DNA from: Eupeodes corollae
Taxonomy: Eukaryota; Arthropoda; Insecta; Diptera; Syrphidae
Direction of reading: 5' to 3'
DNA: 64,000 bases
Assembly (NCBI RefSeq): GCF_945859685.1
Contig: NC_079149.1
Coordinates: 78,545,073-78,609,072 of the forward strand
The position numbers were made by a program, and so were the translations under genes. Below the pieces are notes generated by a model, which was not told where the DNA came from, searched no databases, and worked only from the letters and a program-made list of their open reading frames with translations. Positions 54,901 to 64,000 of this stretch are shown piece after piece; the stretch's first letter is position 1, and every line of letters starts with the position of its first letter.

Positions 54901-55949
54901 AATATTTCATAAAAGCGGATACAAATTTGAAAGTGAAAGAAATTGAATTTACAGCATTAGATTACAGTTCAAAAGAATAATTAATTTTAATTTACAAATT
55001 TAGTCAATAAATTGTATTACATTACAGGACGTATCAGGCATGCCCGCTCTTTGTCGACCAGTCTCTGAAGGAGGTGTTGGATTCGATTACCGTCTTGGCA
55101 TGGCTATTCCCGATAAATGGATAGAGTACCTTAAGACCAAGACTGATGATGAATGGGAAATGGGGAACATCGTTCATACCCTAAGTAATCGACGTTGGAA
55201 AGAAAGTACTGTAGCATACGCAGAGTCCCACGACCAAGCACTCGTGGGTGATAAAACAATCGCTTTTTGGCTTATGGACAAAGAAATGTATACCCATATG
55301 TCTGTTATGAGTGAGCCATCAATAATAATTGATCGTGGAATTGCACTTCACAAAATGATTCGTTTGATAACGCACTCCTTGGGTGGTGAAGCATACTTAA
55401 ATTTCATGGGCAATGAGTTTGGTCATCCAGAATGGTTAGATTTTCCTCGGGTTGGTAATAATGATTCGTATCATTATGCCCGTAGACAATGGAATCTAGT
55501 CGATGATAAGCTATTAAAATACAAATACTTAAATGAATTTGATCGTGCTATGAATTTAGCAGAAGATAAATATGGTTGGTTGCAAGCAGATCCTGGCTAC
55601 GTAAGTTGGAAACACGAAGGTGATAAGATCATAGCGTTTGAAAGAGGTGGATTGGTATTCGTTTTTAATTTCCATCCAACGAGAAGTTTTACTGACTATC
55701 GCATTGGTACAAATTGGGCTGGTTCTTACAAAGCTATACTCAGTACGGACGATGAATTGTTTGGTGGGCAAAATAGAATCGACAAAAATTGTGAGCACTT
55801 ATCAAACCCCGATGGACATGCTGGTCGATCAAACTTTATCCAGGTGTGTTATTTTGATATGTGTTGTTTTTTGGAGACGTGTTAAGTTTTTTTGTTTTTA
55901 GGTTTATGCGCCTTCTAGAACAGCTGTTGTATATGCAAAAATTAATTAA
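45964..55949 (+). CDS. AGBE (GBE1): 1,4-alpha-glucan (glycogen) branching enzyme, 7 exons
   Basis: Cytosolic GH13 enzyme (EC 2.4.1.18) that cuts an alpha-1,4 glucan and re-attaches it as an alpha-1,6 branch during glycogen synthesis. Coding exons: 45964-46055, 51966-52135, 52196-52446, 52507-53024, 53082-53253, 55028-55843, 55902-55949; phases agree and give 688 aa (fly about 685, human 702). The N-terminal CBM48-like part holds WAPGAKDVYLTGDFNNWQW; catalytic regions are I DVVHSH (275-280), II GYRFDGVTSM with nucleophile Asp346, III ITIAE with the acid/base Glu401 followed by DVSGMP, and IV AESHDQ with His469/Asp470. GNEFGHPEWLDFPR and the C-terminal beta-domain are normal. The exon 3 donor (GAA|GTATTT) is weak but gives a 60-bp intron in the right phase. 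Introns 1 (5.9 kb) and 5 (1.8 kb) are swollen by transposons; intron 5 sits exactly after Glu401. Confidence 0.96.
46056..47349. other. AGBE intron 1, left part
   Basis: A+T-rich intron sequence without a recognised element or gene up to the Jockey relic. Confidence 0.5.
47350..48740 (+). pseudogene. Jockey-like LINE reverse transcriptase relic
   Basis: Broken plus-strand frames: LDIHKSAGPDSISPIVLKRC (RT entry, 47370-47684), then GVRQGSVLSPTLFLIFINDL and FNCFADD (catalytic loop reads FADD, about 47840-47940), DSIVQWG and FNASKTQCCLL, LSVLGMCITDHLLWNDHI (47997-48374), and the ending FLNRTSRMWNASANSVFPSQ (48436-48735). The order and the RTSRMWN ending fit Jockey-clade elements. Many stops and frameshifts; motif A is lost in a deletion near 47700-47800. 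Confidence 0.75.
48840..49445 (+). pseudogene. RNase H fragment of an I-like LINE
   Basis: SFLFTDGSKIPESVSF, ALGILEAVKIAL and ITTDSISVVNAI at 48878-49126 keep the D, E and D blocks of a LINE RNase H. A downstream frame (49173-49439) may be the C-terminal part. Jockey elements lack RNase H, so this is a second element lying next to the previous one, not its continuation. Confidence 0.55.
49785..51326 (-). pseudogene. Helitron Pif1-like helicase fragments
   Basis: From 51326 down: NASDLIDTELNRELQYNTVE, LMNEELRTIFDHTML and AGRGVFFF (start of the Walker A region, then broken), SSGSAAILLVGGRTAYSVF-type residues in shifted frames, NEINACLKSSPLWRNVERVQL (50193-50504), and PIRLAFAMTINKSQGQT with SYVACSRVS at the C-terminus (49785-50027). 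These are helicase motifs of Helitron RepHel proteins. Frames are broken and the middle is duplicated. Confidence 0.75.
50473..51272. repeat. 400-bp tandem duplication inside the Helitron
   Basis: 50473-50872 and 50873-51272 both begin GCCTCAAGCGAATTTTTG and end TTGTATTGTAGTTC. Reading them side by side I find essentially one difference (GCATGATG versus GCATGGTG). It duplicates helicase sequence, so it arose after or during decay of the element. Confidence 0.92.
51596..51965. other. AGBE intron 1, right end
   Basis: A+T-rich sequence up to the acceptor TTTACAG at 51959-51965; no element seen. Confidence 0.5.
53350..54770 (-). mobile_element. piggyBac-like element relic in AGBE intron 5
   Basis: Minus-strand element. 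The right end inverted reads CCTTTACTGCATGGTGGCTC, a piggyBac-type CCYTTT terminus next to a TTTAA; the left end is decayed near 53350 (TTAAAAAACACGTG). The motif CGGTTTGG(A/C)TCATATATG occurs near both ends. It contains broken transposase frames. Confidence 0.65.
53390..54420 (-). pseudogene. piggyBac transposase relic
   Basis: Minus-strand frame 54149-54412 gives ITAMELEQFVVICLYMSIGQ, LPSTRLYWNE; further downstream in other frames are AYNRFEEIKRF, EEYMAVDEQIIPTTSRSS (the conserved VDEQM.P block with a catalytic Asp), TLNFILEPKD and RHMSAANRLL. Multiple stops. DDE_Tnp_1_7 family by motif recognition. Confidence 0.8.
54771..55027. other. AGBE intron 5, right end
   Basis: A+T-rich; ends at the acceptor TTACAG before the exon starting GACGTATCAGGC. 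Confidence 0.5.
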
Positions 55950-56034
55950 TTTAGTTCCTGTTAAAGCTAAAAGTATATTTTTATACATTTTATAGTTTAC
56001 TTTGTTAAACAAGTTTTCCTACATGTTTTGAAAA

Positions 56035-56040
56035 AATAAA
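56035..56040 (+). terminator. Polyadenylation signal of AGBE
   Basis: AATAAA about 86 bp after the stop, overlapped by a second AATAAA four bases on. Confidence 0.6.
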
Positions 56041-56580
56041 TAAATATTATTGTTTTTTTATTATAACATAATGCAATACTTTTTAAACCTTGAGAAAATC
56101 GAAGCGATTTAAAGCCGGACTTTTACTTAACCTTTTGTTCTTAAACGTGATTAAATGCAAATTAAACATTTCATATAAAAAATTACTTTGCAACACTAAA
56201 TCAATAAACAAATAAGTTCGTTTATAATGGTCAAATATAACAAATATTTAATCATGTTTAGTACTTTTGTAGCTATCTTTAAAAAAAATAATCCACCCTT
56301 AAAAAAATTAGAAATGTGAGTAGTATCAAAAGATTAGATTAGAAGGGGCTTTGCCCGTCAATTAAATAGACCAAGATTTGAATTTAAAAAGAAAAAGTAC
56401 ATATTTTCATGTTTAAAGAAATTTTGATTTTATTTTTTTTTAATACTTATGTTATTTTGTGTTTTTTAATCAATGGAAGTCTGAAAGACCTCCAAACAAT
56501 AGTGCTTCTTAAGCATTAATAATATATATAGGATACTTTTGTTCTTAAGCTTATGAATAATGTTTTTAAAGCGGAAAATT

Positions 56581-59500
56581 TTATTCTAAAATATCTTTGG
56601 ACACTTTTTCTATAACATCGAAGGCAGTATTTAGTTCTGTATTGGTCAACAGAATATTTGAAGTGACCCGCAAACTTGGTCTAGGGGGAAATTTTTCCAG
56701 TGCTTCCAAATAATGTGCTTCAATTAGAGCAATGTTATTTTCAATGCACTAAAATAAAAAATATGTTGAATATTAAATTAAAACTATTAATATATCTAAC
56801 CTTGTCAGCAATTTTTGCTAGAAGTTTTTGTTCTTCCTCATTTCCTAGGGAATTTTTTATATACAAATGCTTTACTGGAGAAATTTCATTCCCACGCAAC
56901 GTCAGCTTTGAAAAATTACTGAAAATTTGATGCATACTACGGCTTATGTTTTCCAATTGGTTGAACATTTGCGGTTCTTTTTCAAAGCGGTCTAATGCAC
57001 TTATAACAGCCTGTGTTAAAAGTGGTGGCAGCGAAGCGGAAAAACAATAACCTAATCCAGAGAGCCGTTGATGTTCTACAATAAACGATGAACCAACACA
57101 AAAGCCTCCAATTGATGCAACAGCCCATTCCATTCCAGCACATATAAGATCTACTTCAATGCGCTATATTTGTGTACACATACATAAAATAAAACTTTAT
57201 GTGCATAATTAATAATCATACTTACATCAATATCAAAGTGCTCGGTCAATCCATGTCCAGTTTTCCCTAAGGTTCCAAAGGAAATACTTTCATCCAGAAA
57301 CAAACGTAATTTGTATTTTGAACGCAAATTGACAAGCTCAGGAAGGGGACAAATTTCTCCAGTGTTCATGTAGATTCCTTCCGCAACAAGGAAACGTCTA
57401 GTTTTAGCTGCTTTGCTCGGATTCTAAAAAAAAAATATTAACAAAAAATTGTGAAATATGAAAATTAAGAAGTAAAACAAAAGAGACTGACCAAAAGCTA
57501 CACAGATGGAGTTAGTAGTCGGCCACTTAACTTTTTTTTAATCTTTCTCATAATTCAGTTTGTTAAGTTTTGGTTGTAAAAAAAACAAAAGTCTTATTAT
57601 TTGAAATGTCTTAATACTAAAACTATTGTTTCTTCGAGTTTATTTGCCATCAAAAAGAAAATATTTGCGAAAATTAAAAGAAAAATGTGAATCTTGTGTA
57701 GTCGGCTTCTTAAACTCTAGTATTCGGCAAATTTAGTCTTCACTCGTGGGCCCGTATGTTAAGTTCTATATTTTGACCAAAATGTACAATTATCATAAAC
57801 AATTAAACAAAAAATATATTGTAACATTTCCCTACTAACATGCCTATTACAAAAAGTTAAAGAAAACTAAAACCATTTTGAAAGTCACTTTCTATTGCGT
57901 TTAAAATTAACAATTACATGTTGGAACCAGCACTTGGTTTCTCATGGAAATACCTAAAACAACTAAGACCTTAGTACGTGGATTTTAAGCGTATTTCCTG
58001 GGTGGTCGGGTACCGGATAAATCGTTAACGTATCGAGTTCTTGGGTGTAAAGAAATTTGGTTTAAATGAATCATTTACTTGCATGAAACTTGGGGTAATG
58101 TCTATTTTCACATTATTGGATGGAATTACAAATTCAATTACTTGAGTTCTATACAAGTTTTTGATTCATTGAAGGCGATTTTGTTCGCAAATGTTTTAAG
58201 GACCTTCATTTAAAGTCTCTTTCGAAACAGGCTTCATCAATTTTAAATACAATAAACAATTTTTAATAAAGTTTTCTTTCTAGATATTGGGCTACTTTTT
58301 TTTTAAACATATATGGCTAACCATAAAATGACTCTCTTTTCTAGTTAGTCTTCTAATTTTACATAGCTAAAATAAGGGTCCGACAGCAAAATTTAGGAAA
58401 ATAGATATCAAAATCGCGAAAAAACTGAAACTAAAAATGAAGCATTCTTTCGAGTTGTGCAGAATAGTAAAATATTAGGCCCTAATTACGAGAAGCGAAT
58501 CGAACGTTTGAGAAATCCAGTATAGAACAAAGTAAGTTAAGTTCGACATTCAAATGGGTCAACTTCTCCTTTTCGAAATAAGTAGGATTTTGAAGTGAAA
58601 ATTGAAATGGGATTCATGAAATGAGTGATTTCAAAAATGTTCCCTTTAAGTCGAGCGTTCGATTCACTTCTCGTAATAAAGTTGTGAATTACAAGATTTT
58701 TTTTTCGGACGTCAGGCAAAAAAAAAAGTTTTTTAAGGTCTGCTTGCTGCATTCATAAAAATTTAGATAAAATTATTATTTTTGTTTTATTGACAAACAT
58801 TCAAAATAATAATAAATAATCTAACAATACCTTTAGTTATAGATGTTTTCCCGTCATACAAAATATTTGTATTTACTTTGCACTTTTTGTAGATACTAAT
58901 TCTTTCATAAGCAAATTTACACTTTAATTAAAAACTTAACAACAACAAGATTTTATTGCTGAAATAACCTCAGCATTGTTTGCATTTTTTACAAGCCCTT
59001 AAAGCGTGAAGTGAAGACTTTTAAAACAAATATTTTCTTATGAATTACATGTAGGTATAGTTACTTGAATTTAAGAGATAGTGGCCGACTTCTGGGCATC
59101 ATACATGACACATCTTAATTCATATTAAAATATATGCAAAACACATGTGTTAAAGAAAAAAACTAAAAAAATAAACATTAAACTTCTTCTACGAATTGCT
59201 TAACAACTTTTAGTTATTAGCTTACTGGGATATTAATTTACTAAGAAAATTATGTTCTGGGATTATGAAACATTTAAGAGTCTAATTTTATTTCTGATAA
59301 AAAACTAACTATTATTATAAAATATGATTTAGAATATATCCAAATTCTGATTCGGTTATGACCATCACCATTCCAAAAGCCCAATTTAGAAAAAAATCCA
59401 GGTATCCATTCCATCCAGAGATGAATGGGAAGACAAAAAAATCCTGGATGACAAAAGCATTCATTTCCAACACAAATGAGGGAGTTGGTAGTGGTAGTAA

Positions 59501-61503
59501 CTCAGAAAAGCTTAATCTAAGCATCTCATTCCGCCTACCTAATCATTGTAGCGTCTTCCAAGCGGAAATTTTAGCGATCAAAGAGGTTCTCTCCTGGCTA
59601 AGAGAAAACGTGATATCAACTTCTGATATCTGCATCTTCTCTGACAGTCAGGCTGCTATTAAATCTATTGACGGTGTCTCAACCAAATCTCAAAGGGCCT
59701 TGATTGTCGATCGTCTCTTATGGAGATGGCGCAGCAATTTAAAATTCACCTCTGTTCTGTGCCGGGCCACAGAGACATCACAGGAAATTGTAGAGCCGAT
59801 AAACTCTCTAAAAATGGAACCGCCAACCTATTTCACCTGAAAGGGAGAAGACAGGTATAACGATACCTACATGTAAACTTATGCTAAAATAAACAGCTTC
59901 TGCGATAGCAAACTCTAGGTGGCACAATTTACCAACATACGCAACCACAAAACTCATATGGCCCTCACAAAGCAGACTTCATATTAGCTCCCTAATAGGT
60001 GCCCTTATGGGACACTGACTTATAGGCAGATACGTAATACGACTTGGTGTAGCTTCAAATGACCTCTGCTCCTGCTACCTTCTCTGCACTTGCCCTACTC
60101 TTTCACTAAGACGAAAACATCATCTGGGAGACTACTCTTTTGATAATCCTAGTGAACTAGCTAAAAAGGATATCAAATACCTACTTCGCTTTATAAAAAG
60201 CTCAAAATGGTTCGACTAGTAAGAAGTAATTATCTAGATTCATGTGGTATAACTATGGGCCTTTTTTTTGGCCTAAGTGCATGGATTCCGAATATTCAGC
60301 CACCTTAACCTAACCTAACCAAAGACCACTAGAAATTAAAACGATTCGATCTTTCTTGCAAAAACATGGCTATTTTAAATTGAAAAATCTGTATTTGCGC
60401 GCCTATGGCGTAATTTGATTTAATAGTTGTTTGTATGATTGTAAACCTAGAATTAAACAAATTAATTAATGGAAGCGACACAACATACACACACAATATA
60501 CGTTATCTCCATTTAAATCGATACAGGCACACAACTGCAAATACAATTCTTTTTCTATGTACAGAAACAGACTATGCGTGATAAACGAATAGTTGTTGAT
60601 AAGAAACTAAAATGTTAGGTAAATTGTGTCTCAGATTCCGTGACTCACAACTTGCCTTTAAATCTCTCTTTTGTTGCTCGATTAGTAAACGTTCCAAGTC
60701 AGCCATGTCATTGTGTTTATAATAAAAAATTTTACTTCTTGAAGCATCTAATCCTTTTTGTATGGAAAAGTTTACTGACTCATCACTGTAAGAAATTAAT
60801 TAAACTCCAAGGTTAATGTTTACACAAGAAATTTCAAAATTACACAAAAATCACGTCTGTTCTTTTGGAATATGCTGGTATAGCGCTAGCTACTGTAGAA
60901 AACCCATAGGAGTACACTAGAGCTTCTTCAGTTCCCATGAATTTAGCCAGGCGCTCTTCTAACTCCAGGTGAACGTCTAAAAAATTTTTTATATTGCTCA
61001 GTACCCTTTTTTGTTTTTATTTTTTAAATAATATCTTACCCACTGTCCCATAAAAACCTCTTGGGCCACACGATCCCACTCCGTACTTTCTCAAACTTTT
61101 GACGGCATCGTCTATTATCTTTTCATCTTCCAAAAAGCCCAAGTAATTATGGGTGGATAAATTCAAACACGTGTAACCATTCACAATAATATACTTCCCC
61201 ACTTTACCTGAAACCATACGTGGTTTAAGGGCTGGATGATTTTTGTCTACTTCTGCAACAAGCGCTTCAGGTTCAAAGCTTTGAATGATGGCCTCTTCTT
61301 CTTCAGAAGTATAACGTTTTCGACCATTCCGTTTATAAAAGATCAACCATATGACAGACAGTAAAAGAAAAGTTTCCAATGCAAGGGCATAGAGTGGAGT
61401 CTGTAGAAATTAAAGTTAATTTCAATAGATTTTAGTGGAAAATTTTACTTACATTCCTTATTATTCTTTCGATTTCGTTGAAAAGGAAAGGAGCCCCGGC
61501 CAT
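56581..61503 (-). CDS. Spt-I (SPTLC1): Serine palmitoyltransferase subunit 1, 7 exons
   Basis: ER-membrane subunit of the enzyme that condenses serine with palmitoyl-CoA, the first step of sphingolipid synthesis; it pairs with the PLP-carrying SPTLC2. Coding exons (minus strand, 5' to 3'): 61503-61453, 61400-61040, 60976-60844, 60785-60656, 57423-57226, 57163-56801, 56748-56581; total 467 aa (fly about 468). One membrane segment lies at about residues 18-39 (YALALETFLLLSVIWLIF). Family blocks: [29 protein letters not shown] with Cys128 (the residue mutated in human HSAN1), EGIYMNTGEICPLPEL, FLDESISFGTLGKTGHG, GFCVGSSFIVEHQRLSGLGYCFSASLPP. The PLP lysine is absent, as normal for this subunit. 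The 3.2-kb intron 4 (60655-57424) begins with a GC donor (AAG|GCAAGT) and contains a LOA fragment and a MITE. Convergent with AGBE. Confidence 0.96.
57424..58482. other. SPTLC1 intron 4, 3' part
   Basis: No gene. The motif GTAGTCGGC(C/T) occurs at about 57515 and 57698 and a GGCCGACTT at 59081, perhaps fragments of a repeat. Confidence 0.4.
58483..58679. mobile_element. Short MITE, 197 bp
   Basis: Left TAATTACGAGAAGCGAATCG followed by AACGTTTGA; inverse right TTATTACGAGAAGTGAATCG followed by AACGCTCGA. Arms of about 28 bp with four differences. TA-rich borders suggest a TA target, compatible with Tc1/mariner-type MITEs, but this is not certain. Confidence 0.75.
59360..60320 (+). pseudogene. 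LOA-type LINE 3' fragment (RNase H and 3' UTR)
   Basis: Plus-strand relic in SPTLC1 intron 4. RNase H blocks: EGVGSGSNSEKLNLSISFRL, HCSVFQAEILAIKEVLSW, CIFSDSQAAIKSIDGV, then frame-broken PGHRDI.G and, near 60105-60215, SLRRKHHLGDYSFDNPSELA and KYLLRFIKSSKWFD. The 3' UTR (GTGGTATAACTATGG at 60244) ends in AACCTAACCTAACC at 60306-60320. The order matches the copy ending at 25180, and the tail matches the copy ending at 9183. Confidence 0.82.
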
Positions 61504-62113
61504 AGTGTTCGTGATGTCTTTACTTAAGACAAAGCACACGCAAATCCCGAAATCCTTCGACCAATTTTCTTTACTTTGAAACTATCCGAACAACTTTATA
61601 ATTTATATGAGAAGTTATTTTACTTTCTATGTACCACAGGAGTAACAAATATAAGAAAACACGGAAGTTGCTATTTAGTATTTGGAAGTTAGCTTTTAAT
61701 TATTACCCACATATATGTATGTAGCGTTCAACAACACAATTAACTAGTTGTTTTCTTATCAAACTCACCCAAAGTCTTGAATGGTCGGTCAGCTGTCTCT
61801 TTTGTCAAGATGACAGACAATAATATTAGGCTCGTTCCAAAAATAATTTCGGAGAAATACTTCCGAAATTTAGTTCTAATGGACCACAACTATAACAGGC
61901 TGCCTACACTGGGCCTTATTCAATGAAAGTCGACTCGACTTAACATGAAACATCCAATGTAGTCGTGCCGTCTCATATTTTGATTCAATGAAGGCAATTA
62001 AGAAAACTAACAATAAATTTGGAAGATGGTTTTTCTTCTGTGACTATTTTTCCGTCAGTTAATAAATTACCTCCTTTTCGGGTGTAAATGATTGGAGAAG
62101 ATCAAGTGCTCGC
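61504..62113. other. Upstream of SPTLC1, no gene
   Basis: Contains the SPTLC1 5' UTR and promoter; no core element identified with confidence, and no repeat recognised. Confidence 0.4.
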
Positions 62114-62116
62114 TTA

Positions 62117-62492
62117 GGCTAGGCGCGCACATGCAACTTTTATTTTCGAAACTGTTTGGTTTCTAAACTGAGCACTATAGACTTATACGAGAACCCGCGC
62201 ACATTCAAAAACCATTCTGTCGCCCATTCGAGGAACTTTTTAGTTTGTATTAGACACAAACCTTTGTTTGTGTCACAATGAATTATAGGTAACTGCGAGG
62301 ACATTCAACTAAAATTCTTGAATAATTTTCTGTAAGTGCAAGATCGAGAAAAATGTAGTCAAAGTATATAAATGTTTCCTGTGTATTGGTTTATTTCGTT
62401 GATTCCTTTCGGAGTTGCTTATGTGCGCAATCTTTGAGAAGCTAACGATCAAACTATTTGGTTTCAAAAAAGTTGCATGTGCGCGTCTAGCC
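62117..62492. mobile_element. MITE with TTA target duplication (PIF/Harbinger type)
   Basis: Left end GGCTAGGCGCGCACATGCAA followed by CTTTT; inverse right end GGCTAGACGCGCACATGCAA followed by CTTTTTT. Flanked by TTA at 62114-62116 and 62493-62495. The 3-bp TWA duplication and GG start are hallmarks of Harbinger-derived MITEs. 376 bp, no ORF. Subterminal AAAC..TTTGGTTTC motifs also pair. Confidence 0.8.
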
Positions 62493-62687
62493 TTACATTC
62501 CAAATTCGAACCTTTGATAAGTATGATTTATGGAAAATAAAAAGATTGTGTATGAAAGGCAAATATTTCTGTAGAAAATATTTTGAAATTAAGTTAGTGA
62601 TTGAAATATACTTGGAGCATCACCGAGTAGCTTTTTATTGCCAGCAAATAACTTGCTTAGTGGGCGCAAGAACTTAAAGTCATATAT

Positions 62688-63034
62688 GGCTGAAACACAT
62701 ACACACTTCAGCTTCGGCTTCGTCTGAGTTACGTTAGGCCCGCTTCGAGGTTGCTTTGAATGACATTTCTATTATTTCATCCCTCCAAAGAGCAAATATT
62801 TTGTTTGTTGACATTTTTTTACAGCTGATGAGCTGTCAGACAAAGCAAATGTTCAGATAATTGAACTAGAGCTTCCGTTTGGAGTCACATTACGTTACAT
62901 TACGTTCTTTTCCTTACGATTGTCAAAGGAAACGTGAGGTCGAAGCTCCATTGTGATAGCATGCATTGAATTCCTATGGCTGAACTCGTAAACTTCAGGC
63001 GAAGCCGAAGCTGAAGCGTGTATGTGATTCAGCC
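62688..63034. mobile_element. MITE with roughly 35-bp inverted ends
   Basis: Left GGCTGAAACACATACACACT then TCAGCTTCGGCTTCG; inverse right GGCTGAATCACATACACGCT then TCAGCTTCGGCTTCG. 347 bp. If the TIR starts one base earlier (TGGCTGAA), ATA flanks both sides. Non-coding. Confidence 0.75.
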
Positions 63035-64000
63035 AATATTGTTTTTGACATTTGTGTGCTTCCTTATGTACCAACACCTTTGGTTTGTATTTAAAGCCTA
63101 TAGTTAAATTTTGTATGGGGATAGCTGTTACAGTTTTTTTTTAAATTAACTTTTCTATATAAAACTTTTAACTCCACCTTGAGGCTACGGCGAACGTTAA
63201 AAAGAAATAACTCCATGATAATACTATAGATTGTATATACACTTGTGTGTGATTCCTTAACATACGACATACCAAATACTACACACAAAAAGCGTTTTTG
63301 ACCTGAACAGAAACAAATCTTAGAAATTGTCATTTGTCTCTTTCATACCATACAAATTCACACCTGCTCAGCTTTTTACTCCATTTGTTTGGTCGTTTTA
63401 GTTAGAGCTCATAGCATGCACTCCAAGTTAAACTCTCATTGAAAAAAGGATTACAGCTGAAGAACTCTGGCAGATCTCGTTCAAACAGGGAAACGCCTAC
63501 AGTTGTGCAAGAGTTCTCAAGGATAAAAGATCGCAATGCACTCATTAGTGTTTCCCTTTAAATAGAAATACAAATTTTATACTGATTGATGGTAAATCAC
63601 ACAAAGAATTAAAAAAAGTTTAATTGCGCAGTTACTTTTCGATAAAAACTTTATTTTTCTATTTTCCGGACGGAAATTCATTTTCCTAAAAAGCTGATAC
63701 TTTTATGTTCGAAAGTGAAACAAATCTTTCCAACGAATTGTGCTCCAATTTCACACAATTCCAATGACAGATTTCTGTCAGTACACATTTTTCGGTCAAT
63801 TTTAATAAGGAAATTATTTATAATGACGTGAATTTTTAATAATAGCTATAAACGACCTGTCAACAAAATTTAATAATAAGTTTCAATAATGAAAACCATT
63901 GATTACTATAATTGACCTCTCATGGAGACACTGACACGAAAAATTAAAAGGTTTTTATATACTTACATATATTCCTCTATGGCCTGGAATCGGAAATCGG
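63035..64000. other. Right end of window, no gene
   Basis: A+T-rich, with small shared words with other repeats of the window (CCATGATAATACTAT at about 63211, GAGGCTACGGCGA at 63180). No coding feature supported. Confidence 0.4.

Overview
The window is eukaryotic nuclear DNA, A+T-rich, from an insect and most likely a dipteran (true fly). It carries four spliced, conserved metazoan genes with GT-AG introns (and one GC-AG intron) embedded in dense, nested transposable elements. The evidence for a fly is protein similarity as I remember the families, the short introns of about 60 bp next to long TE-filled ones, and the element set (copia with the tRNA-iMet-type primer site, DD41D mariner, foldback-like element, LOA/Jockey/RTE LINEs, Helitron, piggyBac). 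The species cannot be named from sequence alone.

Genes, left to right: (1) + strand 8190-17213, cytochrome b5 reductase 4 (NCB5OR), 6 exons, 522 aa, with a 7.2-kb second intron packed with mobile DNA. (2) - strand 26847-32941, succinate dehydrogenase flavoprotein subunit (SdhA), 6 exons, 658 aa. (3) + strand 45964-55949, glycogen branching enzyme (AGBE/GBE1), 7 exons, 688 aa, all four catalytic regions present. (4) - strand 56581-61503, serine palmitoyltransferase subunit 1 (SPTLC1), 7 exons, 467 aa. Genes 3 and 4 are convergent, with about 0.6 kb between their stop codons. All four reading frames join without a break when the exons given here are spliced. The genes are housekeeping enzymes of lipid/redox, TCA/respiratory, glycogen and sphingolipid metabolism and do not form one pathway.

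Mobile DNA fills most of the rest. 1-470: Tc1 relic. 4640-7430: Tc1 relic split by an RTE-clade LINE with a 14-bp target duplication. 9183-15550: LOA-type LINE inside NCB5OR intron 2, itself split by a 2.5-kb foldback-like element whose inverted arms are tandem 15-bp repeats. 18700-25180: RTE scrap plus a second LOA element interrupted by a Jockey fragment (carrying a deleted DD41D mariner) and by a SINE. 27440-27741: tRNA-headed SINE in an SdhA intron. 37693-41394: copia element with two identical 166-bp LTRs and a deletion of RNase H. 47350-51595: Jockey, RNase H-LINE and Helitron remnants in AGBE intron 1. 53350-54770: piggyBac relic in AGBE intron 5. 59360-60320: third LOA fragment in the SPTLC1 intron. 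At least nine short non-coding elements with terminal inverted repeats (MITE-like) are also present.

The most interesting signals are the foldback-like element (with an internal empty-site check), a SINE whose 3' end matches the 3' end of the RTE LINE present in the same window, and the young but RNase H-deleted copia copy. I saw no prokaryotic-type system, CRISPR array or rRNA. Exon boundaries come from reading splice consensus and protein continuity; no search or alignment program was run.
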